Assembly: GCF_001423745.1 (NCBI RefSeq)
Contig: NZ_LMPC01000027.1
Coordinates: 52,039 to 116,038 of the forward strand
DNA length: 64,000 nucleotides
Source: Arthrobacter sp. Leaf337
GTDB lineage: Bacteria > Actinomycetota > Actinomycetes > Actinomycetales > Micrococcaceae
Direction: 5' to 3'
Shown here: positions 44,570-53,544 of the stretch, in pieces
Layout: each line of letters starts with the position of its first letter
Position numbering within the stretch: position 1 is the stretch's first letter
The notes under the pieces: generated by a model
The model's input: the letters and a program-made list of their open reading frames with translations, nothing else
What the model was told of the DNA's origin: nothing
Databases searched by the model: none
Position numbers and translations under genes: made by a program

Positions 44570-44971
44570 ATGACGGCACCGCAGATCTATGTCAGTTTCC
44601 CCGGCACGGCGCGCGAAGCACTCACCTTTTACCGTGACGTCTTCGGTGGAGAGCTATCCCTCTACACCAAGGCGGACTTCGGTAGCAGCGACGGCCCGCC
44701 GGATCACATCGCCCACGGAGTCCTCACCGGCACCGTTGCCCTGGCCGGATCGGATGCGCCAGCCGACGGGAAGACGGTCCGGTTCGAAGGCCTCATGCTC
44801 TCGTTGCTGGGGAACGCCGAACCAGAGACCCTCCACGAGTGGTTCGACAAGCTCGCCGTCGGCGGCCACGTGGTGGATCCCCTTGCCCCCAAGCCTTGGG
44901 GTGCATCCGATGGCCAGGTGATCGACCGCCACGGGCTCCACTGGCTCATCGGGTACGAGCCCGCCCCTTGA
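44570..44971 (+). CDS. VOC-family protein (glyoxalase/DUF1338-like fold)
   Basis: 133 aa from ATG 44570 (MTAPQIYVSFPGTAREALTFYRDVFGGELSLYTKADFG). Single vicinal-oxygen-chelate/PhnB-like domain, with IYVSFPGTAREALTFYRDVFGGE at the N-terminus and DRHGLHWLIGYEPAP at the C-terminus. The PhnB subgroup is often annotated as 3-demethylubiquinone-like or antibiotic-resistance protein; substrate unknown. Leaderless start is supported by the -10 box. Alone, not in an operon. Confidence 0.82.
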   Translation: MTAPQIYVSFPGTAREALTFYRDVFGGELSLYTKADFGSSDGPPDHIAHGVLTGTVALAGSDAPADGKTVRFEGLMLSLLGNAEPETLHEWFDKLAVGGHVVDPLAPKPWGASDGQVIDRHGLHWLIGYEPAP

Positions 44972-45039
44972 GCAGTGCGGCTGCTCGAACAGTTGCCCAA
45001 CGACCGCATCAACCAAAGCCGCACCCGGGCGTTGTGGGG

Positions 45040-45045
45040 TAGTTT
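45040..45045 (+). promoter_or_regulatory. -10 box TAGTTT of signal peptidase (leaderless)
   Basis: TAGTTT ends 6 nt before GTG 45052. Confidence 0.5.
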
Positions 45046-45051
45046 TGGGGC

Positions 45052-45792
45052 GTGAACGCAGCCGCCCGAAGGAAGCTCCCCCTCTGGGCTTTGCTCGCCC
45101 TCAATATGCTGGTGGCCCTCCTCGCCATCGCCTTGGTCCAGGCGTTCCTGGTCAAGGTGTATCGGGTGCCGTCCGGCTCCATGGAGCAGACGCTGCAGGG
45201 CTCGCAGGGCGGCGGCGACCGGATCCTGGTGAACCGGCTGGCTTACGCGGGCAGCTCACCGCAGCAAGGGGACGTGGTGGTGTTCACCCGTCCGGCCTCC
45301 TGGCAGCATGAAACAGCAGCGCCCGACGGCGGCGGGCTGGGTTCCGTGGCACGCGCCTTCGGCGACCTGACGGGGATCGGCGTTTCCAACGAGCAGTTCC
45401 TGGTAAAGCGCGTCATCGCCGTGGGCGGCCAGACCGTCAGCTGCTGCGGCACCGACGGCAGGCTCAGCGTGGACGGCCAGCCGCTGGACGAGCCCTACAT
45501 CTACCAGGACTTCCCCTTCCAGGCCGGGGTTTTAGACTGTGCATCCGTTCCCAGCTCGGCGCGCTGCTTCCCGTCATTCACTGTTCCCGAAGGCCAGCTG
45601 GTGATGCTGGGCGACCACCGCTCCGGCTCGGCGGACTCGGTGGTGGACTGCCGGACGCAGGCCGGGAACCCGCCGTCGGCGTTTTCGAATGACGCGTCGC
45701 CGGAGTGCGTCCGGACGGTGGCGACTTCCGAGGTTATCGGTGAAGTGGCCCTGCGGATTTGGCCGCTGGATCACGCCGGCGGAGTTGGCTGA
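45052..45792 (+). CDS. lepB: Signal peptidase I
   Basis: 246 aa from GTG 45052. TM segment LPLWALLALNMLVALLAIALVQAFLV, then the catalytic Ser in VYRVPSGSMEQTL (box B), RILVNRLAY, the catalytic Lys region EQFLVKRVIAVGGQTVSC (Lys of box D) and VMLGDHRSGSADS (box E). Cleaves Sec and Tat signal peptides at the outer membrane face. It has an unusual Cys-rich stretch (VSCCGTDG...DCASVPSSARCF). The last 58 bp overlap the convergent nucleotidyltransferase gene. It lies beside a locus encoding two secreted proteins and may process them. Confidence 0.93.
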   Translation: MNAAARRKLPLWALLALNMLVALLAIALVQAFLVKVYRVPSGSMEQTLQGSQGGGDRILVNRLAYAGSSPQQGDVVVFTRPASWQHETAAPDGGGLGSVARAFGDLTGIGVSNEQFLVKRVIAVGGQTVSCCGTDGRLSVDGQPLDEPYIYQDFPFQAGVLDCASVPSSARCFPSFTVPEGQLVMLGDHRSGSADSVVDCRTQAGNPPSAFSNDASPECVRTVATSEVIGEVALRIWPLDHAGGVG

Positions 45793-46687
45793 GGTCCTTG
45801 ACGATCTTCGGGACAGCGCGCAGGAAGCGGGCCCACCGGGCCTGATGCTGCCGGAGCCGGCCTCGGAATGACAGGTCCGCGTAGATGTTCCCCGTGAGGA
45901 AGACCTCTGTGGGCGGGAAGACCGCGCGGAAGAGCATCTTCGGCTTGTCCCGCAGCGGGGCCTGGGCAATGGCGATGATCCGGGCGCTGCCCGGCTCCTT
46001 CGCTAGCAGGCGGTTGCGCCATTCCGTGGAAGCCTCCGGCCATTCTTCTGGCTGCGAGCCCAGGTCCTCGAGGAAGGGTCGCATGGCCGCCAGGCAGCCG
46101 GTGGCCGTGGCGACGGCCAGGATTTCCGCCGCGTGCGACTCCCGCTTGGTGAGCTCCGCCAGGAACACGAGCTCCTGGCTGCACGCCGGAAGATGGGGCG
46201 AACGGAGGGCATGCAGGGCAAGGATGAGGATTCCCAGCGCCTTTGACGGGACCCGCACCACCTGCCCTGCAAGTTCAAGGTCCTCCGTGTGCGCCCACAT
46301 CACGTCGAAGGAGTCGCCGGGAGGGTTTTCCATTCCGGGAAAGCGGAAGTGGACGTCGATGCAGCAGGGCCATTCCGGGTGATCGATGGTGGTGGAGTGA
46401 CGCGGGAAGCTGCGCTCGTCCGGGTCCACCGGGCGCTCCCGCCAGCCCCTCTCCCGCATGCCGTTGAGCAGTGGTTCCAGGTCCGCCGGGGGCACAAAGA
46501 CGTCCACGTCCACTGACATCTTGGGCAGCCGTAGCCCCTGGACCACGCTGGCCGGACCCTTGATGAAGAACGCCCGGATCCCCAGGCTGTCCGCCACCCG
46601 CTGGACCAGGGCATGGCCCAAGAGCACGGCTTCGGGAATGCTCAGCTGCGTTTTGTCGGTTGGGTTCTGCGTGGCTGGGTTCGGCAC
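45734..46687 (-). CDS. Nucleotidyltransferase-family protein (NTP_transf_5-like)
   Basis: 317 aa from GTG 46687, with GGGGCTAGG upstream (a longer frame reaches 46786). Nucleotidyltransferase core: residues near 40-100 give IRAFFIKGPASVVQGLRLPKMSVDVDVFVPPADL, where KG...DVDVFV is the Asp pair that binds metal. The rest is helical (ALGILILALHALRSPHLP, AELTKRESHAAEIL). This family (PF14907) is found next to PqqD and HPr-kinase genes, including some lasso-peptide clusters. Last gene of the apparent five-gene operon, 7 nt after the tyrosine kinase stop. Substrate unknown. Confidence 0.8.
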   Translation of the reverse strand: MPNPATQNPTDKTQLSIPEAVLLGHALVQRVADSLGIRAFFIKGPASVVQGLRLPKMSVDVDVFVPPADLEPLLNGMRERGWRERPVDPDERSFPRHSTTIDHPEWPCCIDVHFRFPGMENPPGDSFDVMWAHTEDLELAGQVVRVPSKALGILILALHALRSPHLPACSQELVFLAELTKRESHAAEILAVATATGCLAAMRPFLEDLGSQPEEWPEASTEWRNRLLAKEPGSARIIAIAQAPLRDKPKMLFRAVFPPTEVFLTGNIYADLSFRGRLRQHQARWARFLRAVPKIVKDLSQLRRRDPAAKSAGPLHR

Positions 46688-46694
46688 GGCTGAC

Positions 46695-48323
46695 CTAGCC
46701 CCGTGCCCGGCGCCCGGCGGGCACCGGTTCCAGGACGTCGTCGTCGTTCTTCCGCTGGATTTGGCTCTGGAAGGTGTCGTCAACAAACGCCTCCGGGGCG
46801 AGGGATTCCGGAGCGGAGTGATAGTCGGGTGCCGATCCGGTGGCGGAGGTGTACGTGCCGTAGTAGGAGTATGCGTCCGTGCCCTTGGTGGGCACGTAGT
46901 TGAGAACGGCGCCCAGGATGCGGCCCTTCACCTTTTCCAGGTTGCCCAGGGACTGCCCCAGCTGTTCCTGGGTGGTCCGGCCCGTGCGGATCACCACGAT
47001 GGCGCCGTCCGCGACGCGGGACAGGACGGCAGCATCCGTGACGGGCAGCAGCGGCGGGGCATCAATCAGGACGATGGCATTCTCTGCCAAGGCATTGAGC
47101 ATGTTCTTCATGGCCTTGGACCCGAGCAGCTCGCTGGGGTTCGGCGGAATCCGGCCCGAGCCGAGGACGGACAGGTTCGGCAGCGCACCCCAGGGCTGCA
47201 GGACGTCCTCCAGCTCGGCGGTGCCGGTGAGCACATCGGTGACCCCGACTCCCGGAACCAGGTTGAAGACGTCCACCAGCGTGGGGCGGCGGAGGTCGCC
47301 GTCGACCACTACAACGTTCTCGCCGGCGGCCGCCATGGTGACCGCCAGGTTGGCGGTGACCGTGGACTTGCCTTCAGCCTGCATGGAGCTGGTGACCACG
47401 ATGATCCGCGGCGGCTGGTCCACGTCCAGGAAGCTGATGTTGGTGCGCAGTTCCCGGAGGGCCTCGGCCATCGCGCCGCCGGCGTCGTGGAGTTGCGCGG
47501 CGGCGCCCGCGTCCAGGATCGTGCTTTTTTCGTCCAGGCGGTGGTCAATGGGGAGGGTGCCGATGACCGGGACCTCGAAGAGCCGTTCAATCTCCGCGGC
47601 GTTGCGGATCCGACGGTCCAGGTGCCGGCGGACCAGCGCATAGGCCACGCCCAGGGCCAGGCCGATCAGCGCGCCGAGCGCAAGGGTGAGCTTGACGTTC
47701 GGGGACACAGGGCTAGTGGGAAGGACGGCCTTGCCCAGCGGGAGGATCCGGACGGCGGAGGCCGTGGCCGCTGGTGCGGTGGCAGCGTCCGGTGAGGTGC
47801 CGGCGTCGGGCGTGGTTGTTTCTGTTGTGGCTGTTTCCGGGGTGGCCGTTTCGATCGCTTCCACCTGGGCGGCGAGGCCGTTGACCCAGGCATCGGCCAC
47901 GCGCTGGGCGGTTGCCGGATCCGGCGACTGGGCCGTCACCCGGATCTCCGCGGTGTCCAGCGGAACCTTCACACTGATGGTGCCGAGCAGCGCATCGGCG
48001 GTGGTCTTGAGCTCCAGGGAGGCGATGACCCGGTCCGCTACCAGCCGGGACTTGGCCACGGACTCGTAGTTCTTGACCTTCGCCTTGGCCAAGCTGTCCC
48101 CGGCGAGGGAAAGGCTCACGTTGTCCGAGCCCGGCGTGACCACAATGCCGCTGGAATCGGACGAGTAGATCTTCGGCTGAAGGACCGTCCAGCCGAAGGC
48201 CGTCAACGTGGCCAGCAGGGTGAAGGCGACGATTGCCTTCCAGTACGTACGCACCACCCGCAGGTAGTCGGCCAGGTCCAGGCCGGCTGGTGTTTCGCCC
48301 GCGGGCACAGTGTTGACGCTCAT
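46695..48323 (-). CDS. Chain-length determinant / BY-type tyrosine autokinase (second copy)
   Basis: 542 aa from ATG 48323, with AAGGAA upstream. Wzz region with TM1 (IVAFTLLATLTAFGWTVL), a periplasmic-type loop carrying a Thr/Pro/Ala-rich insert (TATPETATTETTTPDAGTSPD), TM2 (LTLALGALIGLALGVAYAL), then the kinase: Walker A SSMQAEGKSTVTAN, Walker A' VVVVDGDLRRP, Walker B AIVLIDAPPLLPVTDA. Tyr cluster TDAYSYYGTYTS and further Tyr near DYHS. Paralogue of the 22.4 kb kinase, but lies in the PqqD/HPrK operon; a LMW tyrosine phosphatase is 5.4 kb away. Confidence 0.92.
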   Translation of the reverse strand: MSVNTVPAGETPAGLDLADYLRVVRTYWKAIVAFTLLATLTAFGWTVLQPKIYSSDSSGIVVTPGSDNVSLSLAGDSLAKAKVKNYESVAKSRLVADRVIASLELKTTADALLGTISVKVPLDTAEIRVTAQSPDPATAQRVADAWVNGLAAQVEAIETATPETATTETTTPDAGTSPDAATAPAATASAVRILPLGKAVLPTSPVSPNVKLTLALGALIGLALGVAYALVRRHLDRRIRNAAEIERLFEVPVIGTLPIDHRLDEKSTILDAGAAAQLHDAGGAMAEALRELRTNISFLDVDQPPRIIVVTSSMQAEGKSTVTANLAVTMAAAGENVVVVDGDLRRPTLVDVFNLVPGVGVTDVLTGTAELEDVLQPWGALPNLSVLGSGRIPPNPSELLGSKAMKNMLNALAENAIVLIDAPPLLPVTDAAVLSRVADGAIVVIRTGRTTQEQLGQSLGNLEKVKGRILGAVLNYVPTKGTDAYSYYGTYTSATGSAPDYHSAPESLAPEAFVDDTFQSQIQRKNDDDVLEPVPAGRRARG

Positions 48324-48442
48324 GGTGGTTCCTTCCAAGTTTGTATGTTTCCCTGCCCGGTCTTCGTCGCCGGAGTGATGCGTCGTGCGGTGCCCCGCGC
48401 GGCTGGCGGCTAGTCGCCGCCCTGCGTATTCGGTGCCTTGCG

Positions 48443-49711
48443 TTATTCGGTGCCCTGTTCCAAGACTGATTTGGCGATCAGCTGCCCGGCGGCTGCAGCG
48501 ACGGCGGCTTTGTAGTCCTCCGGCCGGCCGTGCACTTTTGCGATTTCTTCGGCCAACTGGTCCAGCGTTACTGCGTTTGCGGTTGCTTCCCAGATCGCCG
48601 GCCCGATCCCGCTCAGCCGCACGATCTCCGCTTCCAGCATCACCAGCAGGTCGCCGTCGACCGCTACGGCATCCTTCGGTTCAACCCGGCGGATCCAGCC
48701 GTCCGGGATGGGGGTCGCGTCGTCGGGCTCGGCTTCTACTGCGCGCGCTGGGCGGGTGCGGGCCTCCCAGACGGGCTTCGAACGGCGCTGCTTGCGGAAG
48801 AGCGGCTCCAGGGCTGCCGGCAGGTCCTCGGCCTCCGAATAGGTCACCTGCCAGACTCCCCCGACGCGGTCGATCAGCCGGCACAGCGACTGCAGCGGCT
48901 CGTCGATTTCGGCCTGCGAGGACGAATCCGGGATGAGCGCCAGCAGCCCGTCAGCCAACGGGAGCTGGCGGAGGGTTGGCTCCTGGTGTGCTTCTTGGTC
49001 CGGTTCAATCCGGTTGAGCAGCACGATGGACTGGATGAAGGGCTTGGCCGGTGCCGGCAGGAGCCCGAGCTCGTCGGGACCCACCTGGCGTTTGGGTGCG
49101 CCGGGCCCCTGCTTCACGGACAGCGGCTTGGGGTACGGAAGCACCGAGCCGTCCGGTCCGATGGCGACCGTTTCGTCCGTGACATACCCGTACGTCCCGG
49201 CCAGTACCGAGGCAGCCGTGGTCTTGCCCGTGCCGGACTTGGCCACGAGAGCCACCACGGCGCCGGTCTCCGGAGAGGCCACGCCGCAGGAGTGGAGCAT
49301 CATTAATTCGCCGGCGTTCTCCAGGATCGCGGCGACCGTGAGCCGGGAGGTGAGGTTCTCAGCCAGCTCCGCAAAGGAGGCTGCCTGCAGGGGGAACGTG
49401 CCGCCGTCGTACGTTTGGGACAAGTAGGAGACGGAAGCGGAGTACGGCAGGGATTCCGTGGGTTCCTTGGCGAGCGGCGGGACCATCGGTGCCCCGGCGC
49501 CGGCACAGCGCGACCAGGCAGAGCGCATGCTTTGCTGCTGCTCGAGGGTGACCGAGCGGCCCCAGCGGATGGCGAACTGGGTGCCGAGGACGTCGACGCT
49601 CAGCAGTTCCCCGCCGCCGCGCAGATCCTCAAAGAGCCGGGCGTCCCAGCCGCTGGAGAAGTCCCAGTCGAGCTGCGAATCTATGCCATGCTCATTGTCC
49701 TCGCCGCTCAT
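48443..49711 (-). CDS. HPr-kinase-like ATPase with C-terminal PqqD domain
   Basis: 422 aa. Residues 1-140 are an uncharacterised N-terminal region, followed by an HprK-like P-loop domain: ALVAKSGTGKTTAASVLAG (Lys163) and YVTDETVAIG (D179/E180). HprK homologues phosphorylate a Ser on a protein or peptide; in lasso-peptide clusters they phosphorylate the precursor tail. Residues ~336-420 are PqqD/RRE-like (VAVDGDLLVMLEAEIVRLSGIGPAIWEATANAVTLDQLAEEI), a fold that binds peptide leaders. Its own PqqD domain plus a free-standing PqqD gene just downstream of the secreted-protein gene suggests the kinase acts on a secreted peptide or protein. No close precedent with a BY-kinase is known to me. Confidence 0.8.
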   Translation of the reverse strand: MSGEDNEHGIDSQLDWDFSSGWDARLFEDLRGGGELLSVDVLGTQFAIRWGRSVTLEQQQSMRSAWSRCAGAGAPMVPPLAKEPTESLPYSASVSYLSQTYDGGTFPLQAASFAELAENLTSRLTVAAILENAGELMMLHSCGVASPETGAVVALVAKSGTGKTTAASVLAGTYGYVTDETVAIGPDGSVLPYPKPLSVKQGPGAPKRQVGPDELGLLPAPAKPFIQSIVLLNRIEPDQEAHQEPTLRQLPLADGLLALIPDSSSQAEIDEPLQSLCRLIDRVGGVWQVTYSEAEDLPAALEPLFRKQRRSKPVWEARTRPARAVEAEPDDATPIPDGWIRRVEPKDAVAVDGDLLVMLEAEIVRLSGIGPAIWEATANAVTLDQLAEEIAKVHGRPEDYKAAVAAAAGQLIAKSVLEQGTE

Positions 49712-49753
49712 GACTCCCCCTTTCCGTCCAGCCGGTTGGTGCTTTGGTTTCTA

Positions 49754-50032
49754 CTAACCCGGGATGCCAGCAGCTTCGATGAGCCGCTGGGCTTCCAGGC
49801 TGGCCAGGAAATTTTCCACTTGGTGCGCCAGTTGGCCGGCCGCGTCCTCGAAGGTGGCTTCCAGTTCGGCGATGACGTCCGCCTGGTCGCGGCGGCCGTC
49901 GATCAGTTGCCAGATGGCCGCAGCCGTGCCGTCGAGGACTACGGGCTGGGTTGCGTCCAGGTGGAGAAGAGCAACCCGGTTTGTTGACTCGGTGCGGACT
50001 TCTGCGACCAGGGTGCCTCGGCGGTAGATCAC
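49754..50032 (-). CDS. PqqD/RRE-family protein
   Basis: 92 aa. LHLDATQPVVLDGTAAAIWQLIDGRRDQADVIAELEATF, with LDGTAAAIWxLIDG, is the PqqD fingerprint, and a winged-helix RRE fold is expected. Such proteins bind leader peptides and present them to modifying enzymes. 25 nt after the secreted-protein gene and 42 nt before the HPrK gene, so it is in the same operon. No cyclase, protease or radical-SAM gene is present, so the partner is unclear. Confidence 0.85.
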   Translation of the reverse strand: MIYRRGTLVAEVRTESTNRVALLHLDATQPVVLDGTAAAIWQLIDGRRDQADVIAELEATFEDAAGQLAHQVENFLASLEAQRLIEAAGIPG

Positions 50033-50057
50033 TTTGTCTGCCTCTATCGATCTAGGG

Positions 50058-50657
50058 TCACGGGAAGGTGACCGAAAGTGCGATGCCGGGCAAGGTGACT
50101 GACTTGCTGTCGGGCAGCGTCAGAGTGATGGTCATCGTGTAGGAGTACGTCACCTTCTTCGGCAATGGGTTGACGCGCTGGTACTGGAAAGAAAGAGGAA
50201 TGTTCAGTGTCTCGCCGCTTGCAAGGGGACCAACGTTCGAGAACGTAGCGCTGTACTCATGGGCAGTGGAGTAAGCAGGCGAGCCCAGGGCAGCCGGCGC
50301 CATGGACTGGATCCCGGCTCCTGCGAGCACTCCCCCCGACGGGGCAATGTTGACGGTTCCCGTGATTGTTCCGGTGATTGCGCTACCAGTGTTCTGGATG
50401 TCGAAACTCGTGGGCCCGATGCCGGTAAGGTTCGTGCCCGTACCTGTACTTGTCGAACTGACAAAAGTTAGGCCGGCTGTATTTGCGCCCTTGAGCGTCA
50501 AGGTAGCGCTGTAGATCGGCCCAGACGCCGACGCTGCCGGCGCTGCAATAGCGGCTGCGATGACCGGCACGGACCAAGCTGCTCCCTTAACAATCCTGCG
50601 ACGGCTGAGACCGCCCTCTTCGCTGCTCGTGACCTCTGCGTTCAGAACCTCAGACAA
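50058..50657 (-). CDS. Secreted Tat-signal beta-rich protein A (first gene of the PqqD/HPrK operon)
   Basis: 199 aa from TTG 50657: GGGGG sits 5-6 nt upstream and the leader aligns with that of protein B (MSE at the start of both), so I prefer it to GTG 50669. The N-terminus LSRRRIVKGAAWSVPVIAAAIAAPAASAS is a twin-arginine signal. The mature part is beta-rich with many Thr/Ser/Gly (LTGIGPTSFDIQNTGSAITGTITGTVN) and resembles secreted actinobacterial Ig-like proteins. Stop is 25 nt from the PqqD gene. An upstream element shared with the protein B gene suggests co-regulation. Confidence 0.72.
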   Translation of the reverse strand: MSEVLNAEVTSSEEGGLSRRRIVKGAAWSVPVIAAAIAAPAASASGPIYSATLTLKGANTAGLTFVSSTSTGTGTNLTGIGPTSFDIQNTGSAITGTITGTVNIAPSGGVLAGAGIQSMAPAALGSPAYSTAHEYSATFSNVGPLASGETLNIPLSFQYQRVNPLPKKVTYSYTMTITLTLPDSKSVTLPGIALSVTFP

Positions 50658-50718
50658 TTTCGCCCCCACATGTTTTTCGGCTGGGGCCAGTCCTGATTGG
50701 ACCGGCCGTGTGCTTTCA

Positions 50719-50798
50719 CCGCGTTTTCGCCGGCTGCGACCACTCTTCCCAACGACGCGAAAGGTTCACGCAACCGTCTTGCAAGATTCACTCAAGGT
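50719..50798 (-). promoter_or_regulatory. Conserved upstream element, copy A
   Basis: About 80 bp with clear similarity to 53545-53625. The core AGGTTCACGCAACCG (50762-50776) and GCAAGATTC (50781-50789) are identical, and CAAG follows in both. Located 62 nt upstream of the protein A start; the B copy is 58 nt from its start. Likely a promoter or regulator site. Confidence 0.7.
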
Positions 50799-50869
50799 TT
50801 CCTGTGTATGCAGAATTGAGGATTTCGGGTTGCCCCTTAAATGTCAGTCCCCACTGGCAGAGTTATCCC

Positions 50870-52734
50870 ATGGAAGCCGTTGGAGAACTCGCCCCGAACC
50901 AGGCCACGCGCCTGGGCGGGTTTTCCGATGTGCCGCCCCTAGTAGTCACGCCAACGCGCAGCCTTCGCGCGGTGACCGCAGGCGCCCTCGCCGGCTCCCA
51001 CTTTCGCGTGCCGGCGTCCGACGACGGTGGTTCCGATGATCTGGTCCGGAGCCTTGAGCTGCTCAAACGTGCCGTGTCAACGGCGGTCGAGGACGCCGGG
51101 CGGCTCGGTTTCCGGGAGGCTGCCGACTTCGCCGCCAACGTCGAGGACGTCTCCCGGACCCTCGAATATCTGCAGATCGTCGCGGCCGGAGCTGTCGACC
51201 GGACGCGGCGCGAGGCTTCTGCGGCCGCGCGGGCGGGCACCGGCTCGGTCTCAAGTTCGGGCGCAGCGGTTGGCTGGACCACGGGTTGGGGCACCGACGC
51301 GGTTGCCGCCCAAGGGCCGGTCGGCTGGGCCCCCCGGGCCGGTGGCTGGGTCACCGGCCCCGGACCAGCGGCAGCGGATCCCGACTCGCTGGAACCCGAA
51401 CCGACGAATACCGGATCCATGCCCTCAGGCCCGGTGCCAGATCCGGCTGATGACGGGTGCCGGAACGCCGCCGAGTTCCTCCGCACCAGCTTGCGGATCA
51501 GCATTGCCGAGGCCCGGCGGCGCCTCAGCTTGGCTGACGCGGTGCTGCCGAGGACCGGGATTACCGGGCACATCGAGCCTCCGGAACATCGCGAACTCGC
51601 GGCCGCCGTCGCCGCCGGAACCGTTGCGTCCCGCTCAGCGACCATCGTCACCATGGCACTGGAGCGGGTCCGGCACCACGCCCCCGAAGACACCATGGCC
51701 CGGATGGAACATGACCTGACCCGCCACGCGGCCGGGAGCGACCCGGATTTCGTGTCCCGGATCGCGAAGCGCTGGATCGAGGGGCTCGACCAGGACGGGT
51801 CCGAACCGTCTGAAGAAGAGCTCCGCCGCCGGCAGGGCGTGTTCCTCCGCCAGCCACGCCGCGGGCTGTACCATGTGGAATTTTTCGCCACCGCCGACCA
51901 ATACGAACCGCTCCTGACCGCCATGAACACGGCCACCAACCCCCGCACCCGCACAGGCGCCGACACCGGCGCGGGTAGCGGCGGCGGCAGCGACAGCGAC
52001 AGCGACACCACCGGCACCGGTGAAGCAGAGCAGGACCTGGAACTGGAACTGGATCAGCGGACCCGTCCGCAGCAGCTCCTGGACGGCCTCGTCGGCGCCT
52101 GCAAAGCGGGCTTGGTCGCCGGGGCGCTCCCGGCCGCGGGCGGGCTCCGGCCCCAGGTCATGGTCACCATCGACTACCGCGACCTCCTCGACAAGCTCGA
52201 GAACCTCGAGCGCACCACCGCGGCCTCAGGCACCGGCCAGAGCACCGACGCCACACGCAGCACCGGCACCGGCATCCCGGGCACGGGCTCGTTCACGTTC
52301 ACCGGCCCCGTCACTCCCGCCACCGTCCGCAAGATCGCCTGCGATGCGGACATCATCCCCGTCCTCCTGGGCAGCCAGGGCAGGATCCTGGACATCGGCC
52401 GCACCACCAGGGTGTTTCCGCCGCACATCCGCAAAGCCCTCACCGCCCGCGACCAGGGCTGCGCGTTCCCGGGCTGCACCATCCCCGCACCCTGGTGCGA
52501 AGCCCACCACATCACCTACTGACCCTGCTCTGCAGCCATCACCACCACCTGATCCACAAGGAACAGTGGCAGATCCACGTCAAAACCGGGGTGCCCTGGT
52601 TCATCCCGCCACCCCACATCGACCCACGCCAGGTCCCGCGACGAAACAAACTGCTTCAGGTGCTGAAAGTTCAGGCACTGAACAGCGGGCTGGGCACTGC
52701 CGCCCTGCAAAGCGGCCGGCGCCCCACCTCATGA
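50870..52734 (+). pseudogene. DUF222/HNH endonuclease, internally deleted
   Basis: From ATG 50870. DUF222 region (about 90-370), low-complexity Gly/Asp/Ser linker, then the HNH motif: RDQGCAFPGCTIPAPWCEAHHITY, ending at TGA 52520-52522. Normally WxHGGPT...LLCSHHHxLIH follows; here LLCSHHHHLIHKEQWQIH is present but in a different frame (up to 52734). About 30 bp spanning the WSHGGPTDVSNG segment seem to be missing and the frame is shifted, which disrupts the nuclease. DUF222/HNH genes are frequent, often multi-copy, in Arthrobacter. It sits between the two secreted-protein genes and may have been inserted between them. Confidence 0.82.
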
Positions 52735-52749
52735 GTGGATGGCCCCACC

Positions 52750-53487
52750 TCAGAGGTGGATGACGGAGGTGCACGCCAGAATTGTCGGCGCCTGCTTGCC
52801 ATGCTCGTGGACGGTGACTTCTGCGGTCACCTCGAAGTCGCAGCGATCGCTATTCCTGCCACGCCGGCCATAACCGTCGATCGCGAAGTCCAGCTCCGTT
52901 GAACCTGCGGCCACCTCGTACATGAATGCCGCCGTGAACGTGGCACCCTTGAGCGTTAGGGTCGGCAAGACGCATGCCGTACCCACGCTGATGAAGGAAA
53001 ACGACAGGCTGCCAGGCACCGGCACCTGCCCGCCAACGCGCAAGGCCGATGAGACGGGCACTACCGGATTGATGGTGATTCGGACGCTCACCTTTCCGGA
53101 AACGGCGCCAAGACCCCGCAGGCCGAGCTCGACAGGGACCTTGACGGCGGGCCGAAGGTGGCCGGCCTCATTGGGATGCGTGGTCGAAGGAATGGCCCGA
53201 ATGCCCGAGACGAGCACCGCTGAAGCTGACCCGGTCGAAGCAGTCGCCGCCGCGGCTGGCACAAATGAAGCTGGCGTAGCTGAAGCCGTCGTCTCTGAAA
53301 CCAGCGAAGCCCCGGCCGGCGTCACTGAAACCGCCGTGACCGGTGCCGCCGTGACCAAAGCTGGCGCCGTCGCGGACTGGGAGACGGTGGCAGCGGTCAT
53401 GGCCGGAGCCGGCCGCAGGCCGCCCCACACCGCCCTGCGGCGCGTGGCTCCGGCATGGTCCTTGATGCGATAAGCAAGCTCTGACAT
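52750..53487 (-). CDS. Secreted protein B, Tat-like signal
   Basis: 245 aa from ATG 53487, with GGGGGACG upstream. MSELAYRIKDHAGATRRRAVWGG then a Ala/Thr/Val-rich stretch (TAPALVTAAPVTAVSVTPAGASLVS) of about 90 residues, followed by a beta-rich domain (KVPVELGLRGLGAVSGKVSVRITINPVV..., LPTLTLKGATFTAAFMYEVAAG). RRRAV may be a twin-arginine signal, though the following hydrophobic core is poor. The leader aligns with that of protein A, and both share the upstream element. The function is unknown. Confidence 0.62.
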   Translation of the reverse strand: MSELAYRIKDHAGATRRRAVWGGLRPAPAMTAATVSQSATAPALVTAAPVTAVSVTPAGASLVSETTASATPASFVPAAAATASTGSASAVLVSGIRAIPSTTHPNEAGHLRPAVKVPVELGLRGLGAVSGKVSVRITINPVVPVSSALRVGGQVPVPGSLSFSFISVGTACVLPTLTLKGATFTAAFMYEVAAGSTELDFAIDGYGRRGRNSDRCDFEVTAEVTVHEHGKQAPTILACTSVIHL

Positions 53488-53544
53488 CTACGTCCCCCGT
53501 AGCAATCGGTTGGGCCTCCCGGCCGGGCCGCCCAGCTGCTGTGA

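Noticed and set aside
46458..47795. 445-aa plus-strand frame opposite the second tyrosine kinase
   Set aside because: Antisense shadow; the opposite strand has intact Walker motifs.
49754..50032. PqqD as part of PQQ biosynthesis
   Set aside because: No pqqA, B, C or E is present; the context is HPrK, BY-kinase and nucleotidyltransferase.
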